Origin: CAVVIH01 sp963748295
Lineage (GTDB): Bacteria > Acidobacteriota > Vicinamibacteria > Vicinamibacterales > 2-12-FULL-66-21
Length of the DNA: 64,000 bases
Direction of reading: 5' to 3'
NCBI GenBank assembly: GCA_963748295.1
Contig: CAVVIH010000002.1
Location: forward strand, 124,001-188,000
Both the position numbers and the translations under genes were made by a program. Positions within the stretch are counted from its first letter, which is position 1. Every line of letters starts with the position of its first letter. The notes under the pieces were generated by a model. The model was not told where the DNA came from, ran no database searches, and worked only from the letters and a program-made list of their open reading frames with translations. Below, in pieces: positions 8,877 to 16,784 of this stretch.

Positions 8877-9008
8877 AAAGGGCAGTCCGCCTTCGCACCT
8901 AGCACTGACGATCGGCGGTGCTTCGGCGCGACAGCCTTCGCCCTACAGTTTCAGGGACGAGGCCTGCCGAGCCGAAGCCTCGCTCATGAATGCAGGCGAG
9001 GCGAAGGC

Positions 9009-9084
9009 TGGTGGACGCAGGGGGGATCGAACCCCCGACCTCGTGATTGCGAACCACGCGCTCTCCCAGCTGAGCTATGCGCCC
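9009..9084 (-). tRNA. tRNA-Ala (anticodon CGC)
   Basis: A 76-base cloverleaf on the minus strand. The acceptor stem is GGGCGCA/TGCGTCC with the G3.U70 pair that marks alanine tRNAs, the D-loop is AGCTCAGCTGGGAGAGC, the anticodon stem is CGTGG/TCACG around loop TTCGCAA giving anticodon CGC, and the T-arm contains GGTTCGATCC. The 3' CCA is encoded (9009-9011). Confidence 0.95.
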
Positions 9085-9312
9085 ACTCGTGAGTGGCTTG
9101 CCACCCGTAGCTCGCTCACGATTCACGCGAGCGAAGAGTGGGTGTTCTGGGCTACTGTCGCTGACCGACTGTGTCAGTGAACTCCCAAGTCTAACATGCA
9201 CAGGGGCATCCGGCAACGCGACGAAAACGCGCATGCTAGACTTTGCCGATGCGGGCGTTCGAGACTTTGCGCGGGAAGATTCGGTGAGGCGTCTCGACGG
9301 TAACCTCGACGC

Positions 9313-10452
9313 ATGAGCACGGACAAGGAACGCACACTCTCGGACGTCCCGGCGGCGGAAGTGACGACCGCCCGGCTCGCCGCGATCGTCGCCTCGTCGG
9401 ACGATGCGATTGTCAGCAAGAATCTCGACGGCGTGATTCTGACCTGGAACGCGGCGGCGGAGCGGATGTTCGGCTTCACCCCGGAGGAGGCGATCGGACA
9501 CCACATCTCCCTGATCATCCCCGAGGATCGGCTGTCCGAAGAGGATCACGTCGTCAAACAGGTGCGCGCCGGGATAGGCGTCGCGCACTACGAGACGATC
9601 CGGCGCCACAAGAACGGGAGCTTCGTCGAAATCTCGCTCACCGTTTCTCCCATTCGCGACCACGAGGGGACCATCGTCGGCGCCTCGAAGATCGCGCGGG
9701 ACGTCACCGAGCAGAACCGGCTGAGGCGGCAGGCCGAAGAGGCGAGCCGCGCGAAGGACGAGTTCCTCGCGATGCTTTCGCACGAGCTGCGAACGCCGCT
9801 GAATACCGTCGGCGGCTACATCATGATGCTGCGGCAGGGGAAGCTGGATGACTCGCAGCGTGAGAAGGCGCTCGAGGTGATGGCGCGCAACGCCGAGTCG
9901 TTGACGCAACTGGTGAGCGATCTCCTCGACTCGTCGCAGGTGGTCACCGGCAAGATCCGCATGGAGTTCAAGCCGATCGATCTCACGCAGCTCGTTACAC
10001 AGGGGCTCGACAATATCCGGCCCGCGGCGGAATCCAAGGAGTTGAGGCTCGAAGCGAGCCTGCCTCCCACCTTTCCGTACCACGGCGACCCGGACCGGCT
10101 GATGCAGATTCTCTGGAACCTGCTCACCAATGCGGTCAAGTTCACGCCAAAAGGCGGGCGAATCGTCGCCACGCTGGAAGAGCGGCCCGGCATCGCGCGG
10201 TTGACCATCAAGGACTCCGGCATCGGCATGCCGGAGCACGCGCTGCCGCGCGTGTTCAGGCGTTTCTGGCAGGGCGTCGACGGAACGGGAAACCCGGCGA
10301 TCGGCGGGCTCGGTCTCGGCCTCGCGCTCGCGCGCCATTACGTCGAGCTGCACGGCGGCACGATCAGCGCGGCGAGCCCCGGTCCCGGGCTCGGCTCGAC
10401 GTTCACGATTGAGCTGCCGCTCCGATCGTCAACCGGTCCGGTCAGTGGCTGA
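9313..10452 (+). CDS. PAS-domain sensor histidine kinase
   Basis: 379 residues, no membrane segment, so a cytoplasmic sensor. There is one PAS domain (about 20-140: SSDDAIVSKNLDGVILTWNAAAERMFGFTPEE is split here as the PAS core, with the PAC motif ASKIARDVTEQ). It is followed by a HisKA domain whose H-box is MLSHELRTPLN (about 158-168) and by an HATPase_c domain with the N-box WNLLTNAVKFTP, the G1 box KDSGIGM and the G2 box GGLGLGLALA. It should autophosphorylate on the H-box histidine and pass phosphate to a response regulator, which is not encoded next to it. Its last 11 bases overlap the convergent pntB. Ligand unknown; the class is certain. Confidence 0.92.
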   Translation: MSTDKERTLSDVPAAEVTTARLAAIVASSDDAIVSKNLDGVILTWNAAAERMFGFTPEEAIGHHISLIIPEDRLSEEDHVVKQVRAGIGVAHYETIRRHKNGSFVEISLTVSPIRDHEGTIVGASKIARDVTEQNRLRRQAEEASRAKDEFLAMLSHELRTPLNTVGGYIMMLRQGKLDDSQREKALEVMARNAESLTQLVSDLLDSSQVVTGKIRMEFKPIDLTQLVTQGLDNIRPAAESKELRLEASLPPTFPYHGDPDRLMQILWNLLTNAVKFTPKGGRIVATLEERPGIARLTIKDSGIGMPEHALPRVFRRFWQGVDGTGNPAIGGLGLGLALARHYVELHGGTISAASPGPGLGSTFTIELPLRSSTGPVSG

Positions 10453-11830
10453 CGGCAGTCCCCGATAGCGCTTTCGCAACCTCGCCGAGCACCGACTTGG
10501 CATCTCCGAACACCATCAGCGTGTTGTCCGCGTAGTACAGCTCGTTGTCGATGCCGGCGAAGCCGGGGTTCATCGAACGCTTGTTGGCGATGACGAACCG
10601 GGCGCGGTCCGCGTCGATGATCGGCATCCCGTAGATCGGGCTGCCCTTGTCGTGGCGCGCGGCCGGGTTCACCACGTCGTTCGCGCCAACCACCAGCACC
10701 ACGTCGGTCTGCGGCAGCTCGGGGTTGATGTCGTCCATTTCGACCAGCGCTTCGTAGGGCACTTCGGCTTCGGCGAGCAGCACGTTCATGTGTCCGGGCA
10801 TCCGTCCGGCCACCGGATGAATCGCGAACTTGACGGTGATGCCGCGCTTGGTCAGCTGATCGTAAATCTCGCGCACGCGGTGCTGCGCCTGCGCGACCGC
10901 CATCCCGTAGCCCGGAACGATCACGACGCTGTTGGCGTTCTGCAGCAGATCCGCCGCATCGGATGGCGTGCCGCTCTTCGCGACGCGCGCCTCGCCGGCC
11001 GCCTGCGTCGCCTGCACCTGGCCGAAGGCGCCGAACAGCACGTTGGTGAACGAGCGGTTCATCGCGCGGCACATGATCACCGACAGCACGAGGCCCGACG
11101 CGCCGTCGAGCGCGCCCGCCGTGATCAGGACCTTGTTTTCGAGCACGAAGCCCATCGCCACCGCGGCAAGCCCCGCATAGGAGTTCAACAGCGAGATGAC
11201 CGTCGGCATGTCGGCGCCGCCGATCGGCAGGATCAGGAGCACGCCGAAGACGAGCGACAGCAGGATGATGACGGGGAAGAGGAACCAGTAATCGGGGCGC
11301 GCCACCAGCACGATCGTGGCGCCGACGGCGATCGCCAGCAGCGAGAGGTTGACGAGGTTCTGCCCGCGGTAGGTGATCGGCCGGGTGGGGATGACCTCCT
11401 GCAGCTTGCCGGCCGCCATCAGGCTGCCGGTGAACGTCAGGTAGCCGAGGATCACCTCGACGCCGATCGCCGCGGTGCGGAATGCCGTGAGCTCCCCTTC
11501 ATGGAGCCACAGCGAGTACTTCGCGGTGCCCACCAGGCCCGCGGCGATGCCGCCGAAGGCATGCGACAGCGCGGTCCGCTGCGGCACCGCGGTCAGCGGC
11601 ACCCAGGACAGCGGAATGCCGATCGCGGTGCCGACCACGAACGCGGCGGCGATCCACGCATAGCTGACGATTCCCGGGTAGAGCAGCGTGCCGACGATCG
11701 CGGCGGTCATGCCGGCGACGCCGGCGGCGACCCCGCGGCGGGCGGTGCGCGGATGGTTCAGCCACCGGAGCGACAGGATGAAGAGCGCGGCTGCGAGGAG
11801 GTAAGTGGCTTGTGTGAGGTGCGCGATCAT
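10442..11830 (-). CDS. pntB: NAD(P) transhydrogenase subunit beta
   Basis: 462 residues, the length of E. coli PntB. The first 260 residues form multiple membrane helices (domain II), and the soluble C-terminal domain III binds NADP(H): VIVPGYGMAVAQAQH is the fingerprint loop, and HPVAGRMPGHMNVLLAEA and GANDVVNPAA are highly conserved. It couples proton re-entry to hydride transfer from NADH to NADP+, supplying NADPH. Its ATG overlaps the stop of the preceding pntAB (ATGA), so the two are translationally coupled. The stop overlaps the convergent kinase gene. Identification is firm. Confidence 0.95.
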   Translation of the reverse strand: MIAHLTQATYLLAAALFILSLRWLNHPRTARRGVAAGVAGMTAAIVGTLLYPGIVSYAWIAAAFVVGTAIGIPLSWVPLTAVPQRTALSHAFGGIAAGLVGTAKYSLWLHEGELTAFRTAAIGVEVILGYLTFTGSLMAAGKLQEVIPTRPITYRGQNLVNLSLLAIAVGATIVLVARPDYWFLFPVIILLSLVFGVLLILPIGGADMPTVISLLNSYAGLAAVAMGFVLENKVLITAGALDGASGLVLSVIMCRAMNRSFTNVLFGAFGQVQATQAAGEARVAKSGTPSDAADLLQNANSVVIVPGYGMAVAQAQHRVREIYDQLTKRGITVKFAIHPVAGRMPGHMNVLLAEAEVPYEALVEMDDINPELPQTDVVLVVGANDVVNPAARHDKGSPIYGMPIIDADRARFVIANKRSMNPGFAGIDNELYYADNTLMVFGDAKSVLGEVAKALSGTAVSH

Positions 11831-12123
11831 GACCGCGGGCCCCGATCGCGGAACATCCGGAGCATGCGGTCGGTGATGAGAAAGCCGCTGACGATGTTGG
11901 TCACGGACGCGGCGACGGCAATCGTGCCGAGCACGGTGGTCAGCGTCGTCGCCTGTTCGCCGGCAATCATGATCGAGCCGACGACGGCGATCGCCGAGAT
12001 CGCGTTGGTCAGCGACATCAGAGGCGTGTGCAGGAGGCGCGAAACGTTCTGGATTACCTGGAATCCGACGAACGCCGACAGCATGAACACGAAAGCCATG
12101 GACCAGAAATCGAGCGAACTCAT
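11827..12123 (-). CDS. NAD(P) transhydrogenase alpha subunit, membrane part (PntAB)
   Basis: 98 residues with three predicted membrane helices (FWSMAFVFMLSAFVGFQVI, AISAIAVVGSIMIAG, VLGTIAVAASVTNIVSGF). This is the split C-terminal half of the alpha subunit found in bacteria with a three-gene transhydrogenase. SRLLHTPLMSLTNAISAI is the conserved loop. It is coupled to pntB by a 4-base overlap. The usual partner, the soluble NAD(H)-binding PntAA half, should lie just upstream, but the next gene there is a DedA protein, so it must be elsewhere or missing. Confidence 0.92.
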   Translation of the reverse strand: MSSLDFWSMAFVFMLSAFVGFQVIQNVSRLLHTPLMSLTNAISAIAVVGSIMIAGEQATTLTTVLGTIAVAASVTNIVSGFLITDRMLRMFRDRGPRS

Positions 12124-12192
12124 TCGCGTCTCCCTCCTTGAAGGCCGGCGGGCGGAGTTTAGCCGGATTGGGACGCGAACGCCAGACGACGG

Positions 12193-12870
12193 CTAGTTGG
12201 AGGAGCGGTCCGTTGCTGCGGCGGCCCGGCGGGAGCGGATTTCGCGCAGCAGCTCGATCGCCATCGGGATCAGCGAGACGAAGACGATGCCGAGCGCGAC
12301 GATCGAGAAGTTGTTCTTGACGACCGGGACGTTGCCGAACGCGTAGCCGGCGCCGACGCAGATGCCGACCCAGAGCATCCCGCCGAAGATGTTGTAGAAG
12401 ACGAACCGCGAGTAGGTCATCGAGACCGCGCCGGCGACGAAGGGCACGAAGGTGCGGATGATCGGCGCGAACCGGCCAAGGATGATCGCGTTGCCGCCGT
12501 AGCGCTCGAAGAAGTCGTGCGCCCGGGTCAGATGTTCGCGGTTGAGCGCGCGCGCCCAGAATCCCTCGCGCGAGTCGCTGTTGAAGATGCGAGGGCCGAC
12601 GTATCGTCCGATCGAGTAGTTGACGCCGTCGCCGAGAATCGCCGCCGCGGTCAACAGCCCGAGCAGCAGCCACACGTCCAGCACGCCGGTGCCGGCCAGC
12701 GCGCCCGCGGCGAAGAGCAGCGAGTCGCCGGGCAGGAAGGGCGTCAGCACGAACCCGGTCTCCGCGAAGATGATCAGGAAGAGCGCGGCGTAGATCCAGG
12801 CGCCGTAGAGCGCGACGTACTCAGCGAGGTGGCGATCGAGGTGCAGGAAGAGGTCGACGAGGGTGTCCAT
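12193..12870 (-). CDS. DedA-family membrane protein
   Basis: 225 residues, DedA/VTT-domain integral membrane protein. The family signatures are visible: FAETGFVLTPFLPGDSLLF near residue 35, the polar GDGVNYSIGRYVGPRIF near 80, FERYGGNAIILGRFAPIIRTFVPFVAG near 120 (the R.xPxxR motif), and FGGMLWVGICVGAGYAFG. DedA proteins are lipid flippases or transporters (undecaprenyl phosphate in some members) that depend on proton motive force. Which lipid this one moves cannot be told. It is divergent from pfkA with about 60 bases between starts. Confidence 0.9.
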   Translation of the reverse strand: MDTLVDLFLHLDRHLAEYVALYGAWIYAALFLIIFAETGFVLTPFLPGDSLLFAAGALAGTGVLDVWLLLGLLTAAAILGDGVNYSIGRYVGPRIFNSDSREGFWARALNREHLTRAHDFFERYGGNAIILGRFAPIIRTFVPFVAGAVSMTYSRFVFYNIFGGMLWVGICVGAGYAFGNVPVVKNNFSIVALGIVFVSLIPMAIELLREIRSRRAAAATDRSSN

Positions 12871-12917
12871 TCGGCAGCGAAAATGTATGCGCGCGTAAAC
12901 CTCTATCGTACAACAGA

Positions 12918-12923
12918 TATACT
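12918..12923 (+). promoter_or_regulatory. -10 element just upstream of pfkA (possible leaderless start)
   Basis: TATACT ends seven bases before the pfkA ATG at 12930, so transcription would begin at or next to the start codon. No ribosome binding site fits between the two. The matching -35 (around 12895-12900) is weak. A leaderless mRNA is an inference from spacing. Confidence 0.5.
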
Positions 12924-12929
12924 TTCGCG

Positions 12930-14033
12930 ATGGCAGTGGCGCCGGAAAACCGATCTGGAGTGAAACGCGTCGGTGTGCTCACCGGCGGCGGCGACGCGCC
13001 GGGGCTCAACGCCGTGATCCGGGCCGTCGTCAAGGCGGCGACCCATTACGAGATTCAGGTACTCGGCCTCGAGGACAGCTTCGACGGGTTGATCGAGCCG
13101 GATCGCTCGCGGATCCTGAAACCGCGCGACGTCACCGGCATTCTACGCATCGGCGGCACGATTCTCGGTACCACGAACCGCGGCAATCCCTTCGCCTACC
13201 CGGTCGATACCTCCGGCGGCAAGCAGGATTACTCGGACCGTTGCGTCGTGATGTACCACACGCTCCGGCTCGATGCGCTCGTCGTCATCGGCGGCGACGG
13301 CACGCTGGGGATCGCCCATGAGTTCTTCAAGCGTGGCATCCCGATCGTCGGCGTCCCCAAGACCATCGACAACGACATCGTCGAAACGACGAACACGTTC
13401 GGCTTCGACACGGCGGTGAGCTTTGCGACCGAGGCGATCGACCGGCTGCATACGACCGCCGAAGCGCATCACCGGGTGATGGTCGTCGAGGTGATGGGGC
13501 GGTATGCCGGCTGGATCGCGCTGTATGCCGGGGTCGGCGGCGGCGCCGACGTGATCCTGATTCCGGAAATCCCGTTCGACCTCAACAAGGTGGCGGAGTG
13601 CATCATGCACCGCGATACCTACGGCGCGCGCTTCAGCATCGTCGTCGTCGCTGAGGGTGCGAAGCCGGTCGGCGGCAAGGTGTCGATCATCAAGGAGGGG
13701 AACGCGGCAGTGGCGGAGCGCCTCGGAGGCATCGGCGCCGCCGTCACCGCGCAGCTGGAGGCGCTGACGGGTAAGGAGACGCGCTGCGTCGTGCTCGGGC
13801 ACCTGCAGCGCGGCGGCGCGCCGACGAGTTTCGACCGCGTGCTGGCCACGCGCTTCGGGTCGCGTGCCGTCGAGCTTCTGATGGCGGGGGAGTTCGGCAC
13901 CATGGTCGCCTTCCATCCGCCCGACATCGTGTCCGTGCCGCTGGAGAAGGTGGTTGGCCGGACGCGCAACGTGCCGGTCGATTTCGACGTCGTTCGCACC
14001 GCGCGCGCGATGGGCGTCTCGTTCGGCGACTAG
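12930..14033 (+). CDS. pfkA: 6-phosphofructokinase, G/K-type active site
   Basis: 367 residues. Phosphorylates fructose 6-phosphate in glycolysis. The N-terminal GVLTGGGDAPGLNAVIR binds the phosphoryl donor; the catalytic segment is PKTIDNDI with the base Asp; VEVMGRYAGW and the substrate loop are conserved; LGHLQRGGAPTSFDR is the C-terminal signature. At the two donor-specificity positions it has Gly in GGDGT (the ATP-type residue) and Lys in PKTIDND (the residue of PPi-dependent enzymes). This mixed G/K pattern belongs to the long group III PFKs, whose members differ in donor, so ATP use is likely but not certain. It ends 4 bases into the convergent thrC. Confidence 0.92.
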   Translation: MAVAPENRSGVKRVGVLTGGGDAPGLNAVIRAVVKAATHYEIQVLGLEDSFDGLIEPDRSRILKPRDVTGILRIGGTILGTTNRGNPFAYPVDTSGGKQDYSDRCVVMYHTLRLDALVVIGGDGTLGIAHEFFKRGIPIVGVPKTIDNDIVETTNTFGFDTAVSFATEAIDRLHTTAEAHHRVMVVEVMGRYAGWIALYAGVGGGADVILIPEIPFDLNKVAECIMHRDTYGARFSIVVVAEGAKPVGGKVSIIKEGNAAVAERLGGIGAAVTAQLEALTGKETRCVVLGHLQRGGAPTSFDRVLATRFGSRAVELLMAGEFGTMVAFHPPDIVSVPLEKVVGRTRNVPVDFDVVRTARAMGVSFGD

Positions 14034-15199
14034 GCGAGCACGTCGAGGTACTTCAGGGCGCCGCCGGTATTGAAGAGAACCACGGTGTCCGACGCCTTCA
14101 CCCGTCCCTGCCGCTGCAGCAGCTTGAGCGCGTGCAGCGCCGCGCCGCCTTCGGGCGCCGCGCTGATGCCTTCCATCGAGCCCAGCTCGCGCATCGCCTC
14201 GACCATGTCCCGGTCCGTCACCGCGACCGCGCCGCCACTACTTTCGCGGATCGCGCGAAGCACGAGAAAGTCGCCGATCGCCTTCGGCACCCGCAGCCCG
14301 TCCGCCACCGTCCTCGCGTTCTGCCACATCGTCGAACGCTCGGCCCCTTCTTCGAACGCCTTGATGATCGGCGCGCAGTGTTCGGCCTGCACCGACACCA
14401 TCTTCGGCCGGGCGGTGTCGCGCTTCCAGCCGATCGCTTCCATTTCCTCGAAGGCCTTCCACATCCCGACCATCCCGGTGCCGCCGCCGGTCGGGTAGAT
14501 GATCCAGTCGGGAAACTTCCAGTCCAGCTGCTCGCCGAGCTCGTAGGCCATCGTCTTCTTGCCTTCGATGCGATACGGCTCCTTCAGCGTCGAGACGTCA
14601 TACCAGCCGAGCGGCTTGCCTTTCTCGGCGGCGATCCGCCCCGCATCCGTGATCAGGCCGTCTACCAGGTTCACGGTCGCGCCATACAGCTCGCATTCGC
14701 GGATGAAGGGGACCTTGACGTCCTTCGGCATGAACACCTGCGCCTCGACCCCCGCGGCTGCCGCATAGGCCGCCATCGCGTTGGCGGCATTGCCCGCCGA
14801 CGGAATCGACAGCGTCCTGGCCCGAAGGAGCGCCGCTCTCGTCACTGCCGCGGAGAGGCCGCGCGCCTTGAACGAGTTCGTCGGGTTCAGCGATTCGTCC
14901 TTGACGAACAGGCGGTCGAGGCCGAGACGCTCGCCGAGGCGATGTGCGTGGAGGAGCGGCGTCCAGCCTTCACCGAGCGTGAGCGGGGACTCGCCGTCGA
15001 AGAGCGGCATCAGCTCGCGATACCGCCACATGTTGGGCTCGCGCGCGGCGAGCGACTCGCGGGACCACGCCTTCGCCGCATCGAGATCGTAGCGGGCCAG
15101 CAGGGGAGCGCCGCAGGTGCAGAGGTGCTGCTCCTGCCGTGGATCGTAGGGGCCGACGCCGCAAGGGACGGAACATTCCAAGTGGGTGAAATAGGACAT
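14030..15199 (-). CDS. thrC: Threonine synthase
   Basis: 389 residues, PLP-dependent fold-type II enzyme converting O-phosphohomoserine to threonine. It has an N-terminal Cys pair region (CSVPCG, CTCG) like the small zinc-ribbon found in many bacterial ThrC, then WRYRELMPL, LTLGEGWTPL, the PLP lysine in NPTNSFKARG, the phosphate-binding SAGNAANAMAAYA and PTGGGTGMVGMWKAF. Length fits this subclass (about 390-400). It is the first gene of no obvious amino-acid operon. The 3' end overlaps pfkA by 4 bases; upstream lies a hairpin-rich gap before frr. Confidence 0.9.
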   Translation of the reverse strand: MSYFTHLECSVPCGVGPYDPRQEQHLCTCGAPLLARYDLDAAKAWSRESLAAREPNMWRYRELMPLFDGESPLTLGEGWTPLLHAHRLGERLGLDRLFVKDESLNPTNSFKARGLSAAVTRAALLRARTLSIPSAGNAANAMAAYAAAAGVEAQVFMPKDVKVPFIRECELYGATVNLVDGLITDAGRIAAEKGKPLGWYDVSTLKEPYRIEGKKTMAYELGEQLDWKFPDWIIYPTGGGTGMVGMWKAFEEMEAIGWKRDTARPKMVSVQAEHCAPIIKAFEEGAERSTMWQNARTVADGLRVPKAIGDFLVLRAIRESSGGAVAVTDRDMVEAMRELGSMEGISAAPEGGAALHALKLLQRQGRVKASDTVVLFNTGGALKYLDVLA

Positions 15200-15210
15200 G
15201 GACAGAACCG

Positions 15211-15345
15211 GAATTGTTAATCGTTAATTGTCAATCAGAGGCGCTCGGCCTCTTTCACGGCACGGACGGCTTGCCACAAGCCGTCCGTGAAGGTGAAACG
15301 AAGCCAGTCGCCTCGAGATTAACAATTAGCAATTAGCAAATTGAG
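15211..15345. repeat. AATTAGC-type repeat arms around a perfect GC hairpin
   Basis: Between frr and thrC. The flanks carry AT-rich repeated words (GTTAATCGTTAATTGTCAAT on the left, ATTAACAATTAGCAATTAGC on the right) that are mutually complementary. Inside is a perfect 13-base stem, 15261-15273 with 15277-15289 (CACGGACGGCTTG and its complement, loop CCA), extended by TTTCAC/GTGAAA. It could act as an RNA stem-loop or a terminator-like element after frr, but no U-run follows. Confidence 0.75.
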
Positions 15346-15349
15346 GAGT

Positions 15350-15919
15350 TCACTTCCCGAGCAGCTCCCCGTCTTTCTTCTTCTGCAGATCGTCGATGAG
15401 CAAGATGTGCTTGTCGGTGATCTTCTGCACCTCGTCGAGGCTGCGCCGCTCGTCGTCTTCGGAGATCTTGTGATCCTTCAGAAGCTTCTTGAGGCGATCG
15501 TTGGCGTCGCGGCGGACCTGGCGGACGCCGTTGCGTCCTTCCTCGGCGTACTTGTGCACGAGCTTGGACAACTCGCGGCGGCGCTCTTCGGTCAGCGCGG
15601 GAATAGGGATGCGAACGACCTTGCCGTCGTTGGTCGGGTTCAGGCCGAGGTTGGAGCTGCGAATCGCTTTTTCGATTCCCCCCATCAGCGACGGATCGAA
15701 CGGCTGCGCGACGATCATCGTCGGCTCGGGAATCGACAGCGACGCGACCTGGTTCAGCGGCATCGAGGATCCATACGCCTCGACGTGAACGGCGTCGAGG
15801 ATGGTCACCGACGCGCGGCCGGTGCGTACGCCTCCGAGCTCCCGCCGCACGTGCTCGATCTGCCCATCCATCCGCTTCTTGACTTCGGCAAACAGGCCTT
15901 TCAGGTCACTCACATCCAT
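15350..15919 (-). CDS. frr: Ribosome recycling factor
   Basis: 189 residues (family about 185). Splits post-termination ribosomes together with EF-G. Typical features are MDGQIEHVRRELGGVRTGRASVTILD at the N-terminus, LNQVASLSIPEPTMIVAQPFD in domain II, and LTEERRRELSKLVHKYAEEGRNGVRQVRRDAN in the long helical bundle. The full family length is present. It lies 12 bases downstream of pyrH in the classical rpsB-tsf-pyrH-frr order, so it is co-transcribed with them. Confidence 0.96.
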   Translation of the reverse strand: MDVSDLKGLFAEVKKRMDGQIEHVRRELGGVRTGRASVTILDAVHVEAYGSSMPLNQVASLSIPEPTMIVAQPFDPSLMGGIEKAIRSSNLGLNPTNDGKVVRIPIPALTEERRRELSKLVHKYAEEGRNGVRQVRRDANDRLKKLLKDHKISEDDERRSLDEVQKITDKHILLIDDLQKKKDGELLGK

Positions 15920-15931
15920 AAACGAACCTCG

Positions 15932-16651
15932 TTACGAAGCCCTGACCGTCGTGCCGACGCTTTCGCCCATGATCACGCGACGGAGGTTGCCGGGCTTGCG
16001 CAGGTTGAAGACGACAATCGGCAGCTTGTTGTCCATGCACAGCGAGATGGCGGTGGCGTCCATCACCTTCAGCCGCTGCTCGAGCACCTTCAGGTATGAG
16101 ATCTCGTCGTACTTGGTGGCCTCGGGATGGAGCATCGGGTCTGCGGTGTAGATCCCGTCCACCTTGGTGCCCTTGAGGATCACGTCCGCCTTCATCTCCA
16201 TCGCGCGAAGGGCAGCGGCGGTGTCGGTAGTGAAATACGGGTTGCCGGTGCCGGCGGCGAAGACGACGACGCGGCCTTTTTCGAGGTGACGGACGGCGCG
16301 GCGGCGAATGAACGGCTCCGCCACCGCGCGCATCTCGATCGCGGTCGCCACGCGCGTGATGACGCCGCTGTGTTCGAGCGCGTCCTGGAGCGCGAGCGCG
16401 TTGATGACGGTCGCGAGCATGCCCATGTAGTCCGCGGTCGCGCGATCCATGCCGCGCGCGCTCGCCGCCAGACCGCGAAACAGGTTGCCGCCGCCGATGA
16501 CGACGCCCGTCTGCACGCCCAGTTGCTGGACTTCGCCAATCTCTTTGGCGATCTGGGTGGTGGTGGCCGGATCGATCCCGAAGGCCTGTTCACCCATCAA
16601 CGCTTCGCCGGAAAGTTTCAGGAGGACACGCTGGAAGGCTGGCGCGGACAT
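15932..16651 (-). CDS. pyrH: Uridylate kinase
   Basis: 239 residues, amino-acid-kinase fold. Phosphorylates UMP to UDP. Motifs: VLLKLSGEALMG at the start, GVVIGGGNLFRG for the phosphate-binding loop, MDRATADYMGMLATVINALALQDALE for UMP binding, FAAGTGNPYFTTDTAAALRA, and KATKVDGIY-type sequence near residue 165 (LKGTKVDGIYTADP). In bacteria it is often feedback inhibited by UTP and activated by GTP. It is part of the translation operon, with 12 bases to frr and a repeat-filled gap upstream to tsf. Confidence 0.96.
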   Translation of the reverse strand: MSAPAFQRVLLKLSGEALMGEQAFGIDPATTTQIAKEIGEVQQLGVQTGVVIGGGNLFRGLAASARGMDRATADYMGMLATVINALALQDALEHSGVITRVATAIEMRAVAEPFIRRRAVRHLEKGRVVVFAAGTGNPYFTTDTAAALRAMEMKADVILKGTKVDGIYTADPMLHPEATKYDEISYLKVLEQRLKVMDATAISLCMDNKLPIVVFNLRKPGNLRRVIMGESVGTTVRAS

Positions 16652-16682
16652 ATTCGGGGATTATATCGGAAGCGAAAGCGAG

Positions 16683-16784
16683 AACTCCCAACGGCCAACT
16701 CCCAACTCCCAACTCCCTGATTCGGGAGTCGGGGTTTCGTGGGAGCTGGTGTTTTTGGGAGTTGGTATTTTTTGGAGTTGGGAA
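16683..16784. repeat. AACTCCCAA-family repeat between tsf and pyrH
   Basis: Starts at the base after the tsf stop codon. One half holds tandem AACTCCCA words, the other half the complementary TGGGAGTT/TTGGAGTTGG words, so the RNA can fold into a long imperfect hairpin. The same words flank the other side of tsf (17398-17482) and occur upstream of sdhC (48876-48915). Confidence 0.8.

Noticed and set aside
8899..10353. Open frame of 484 codons on the minus strand
   Set aside because: Antisense to the histidine kinase and spans the tRNA-Ala gene; composition is that of a shadow frame.
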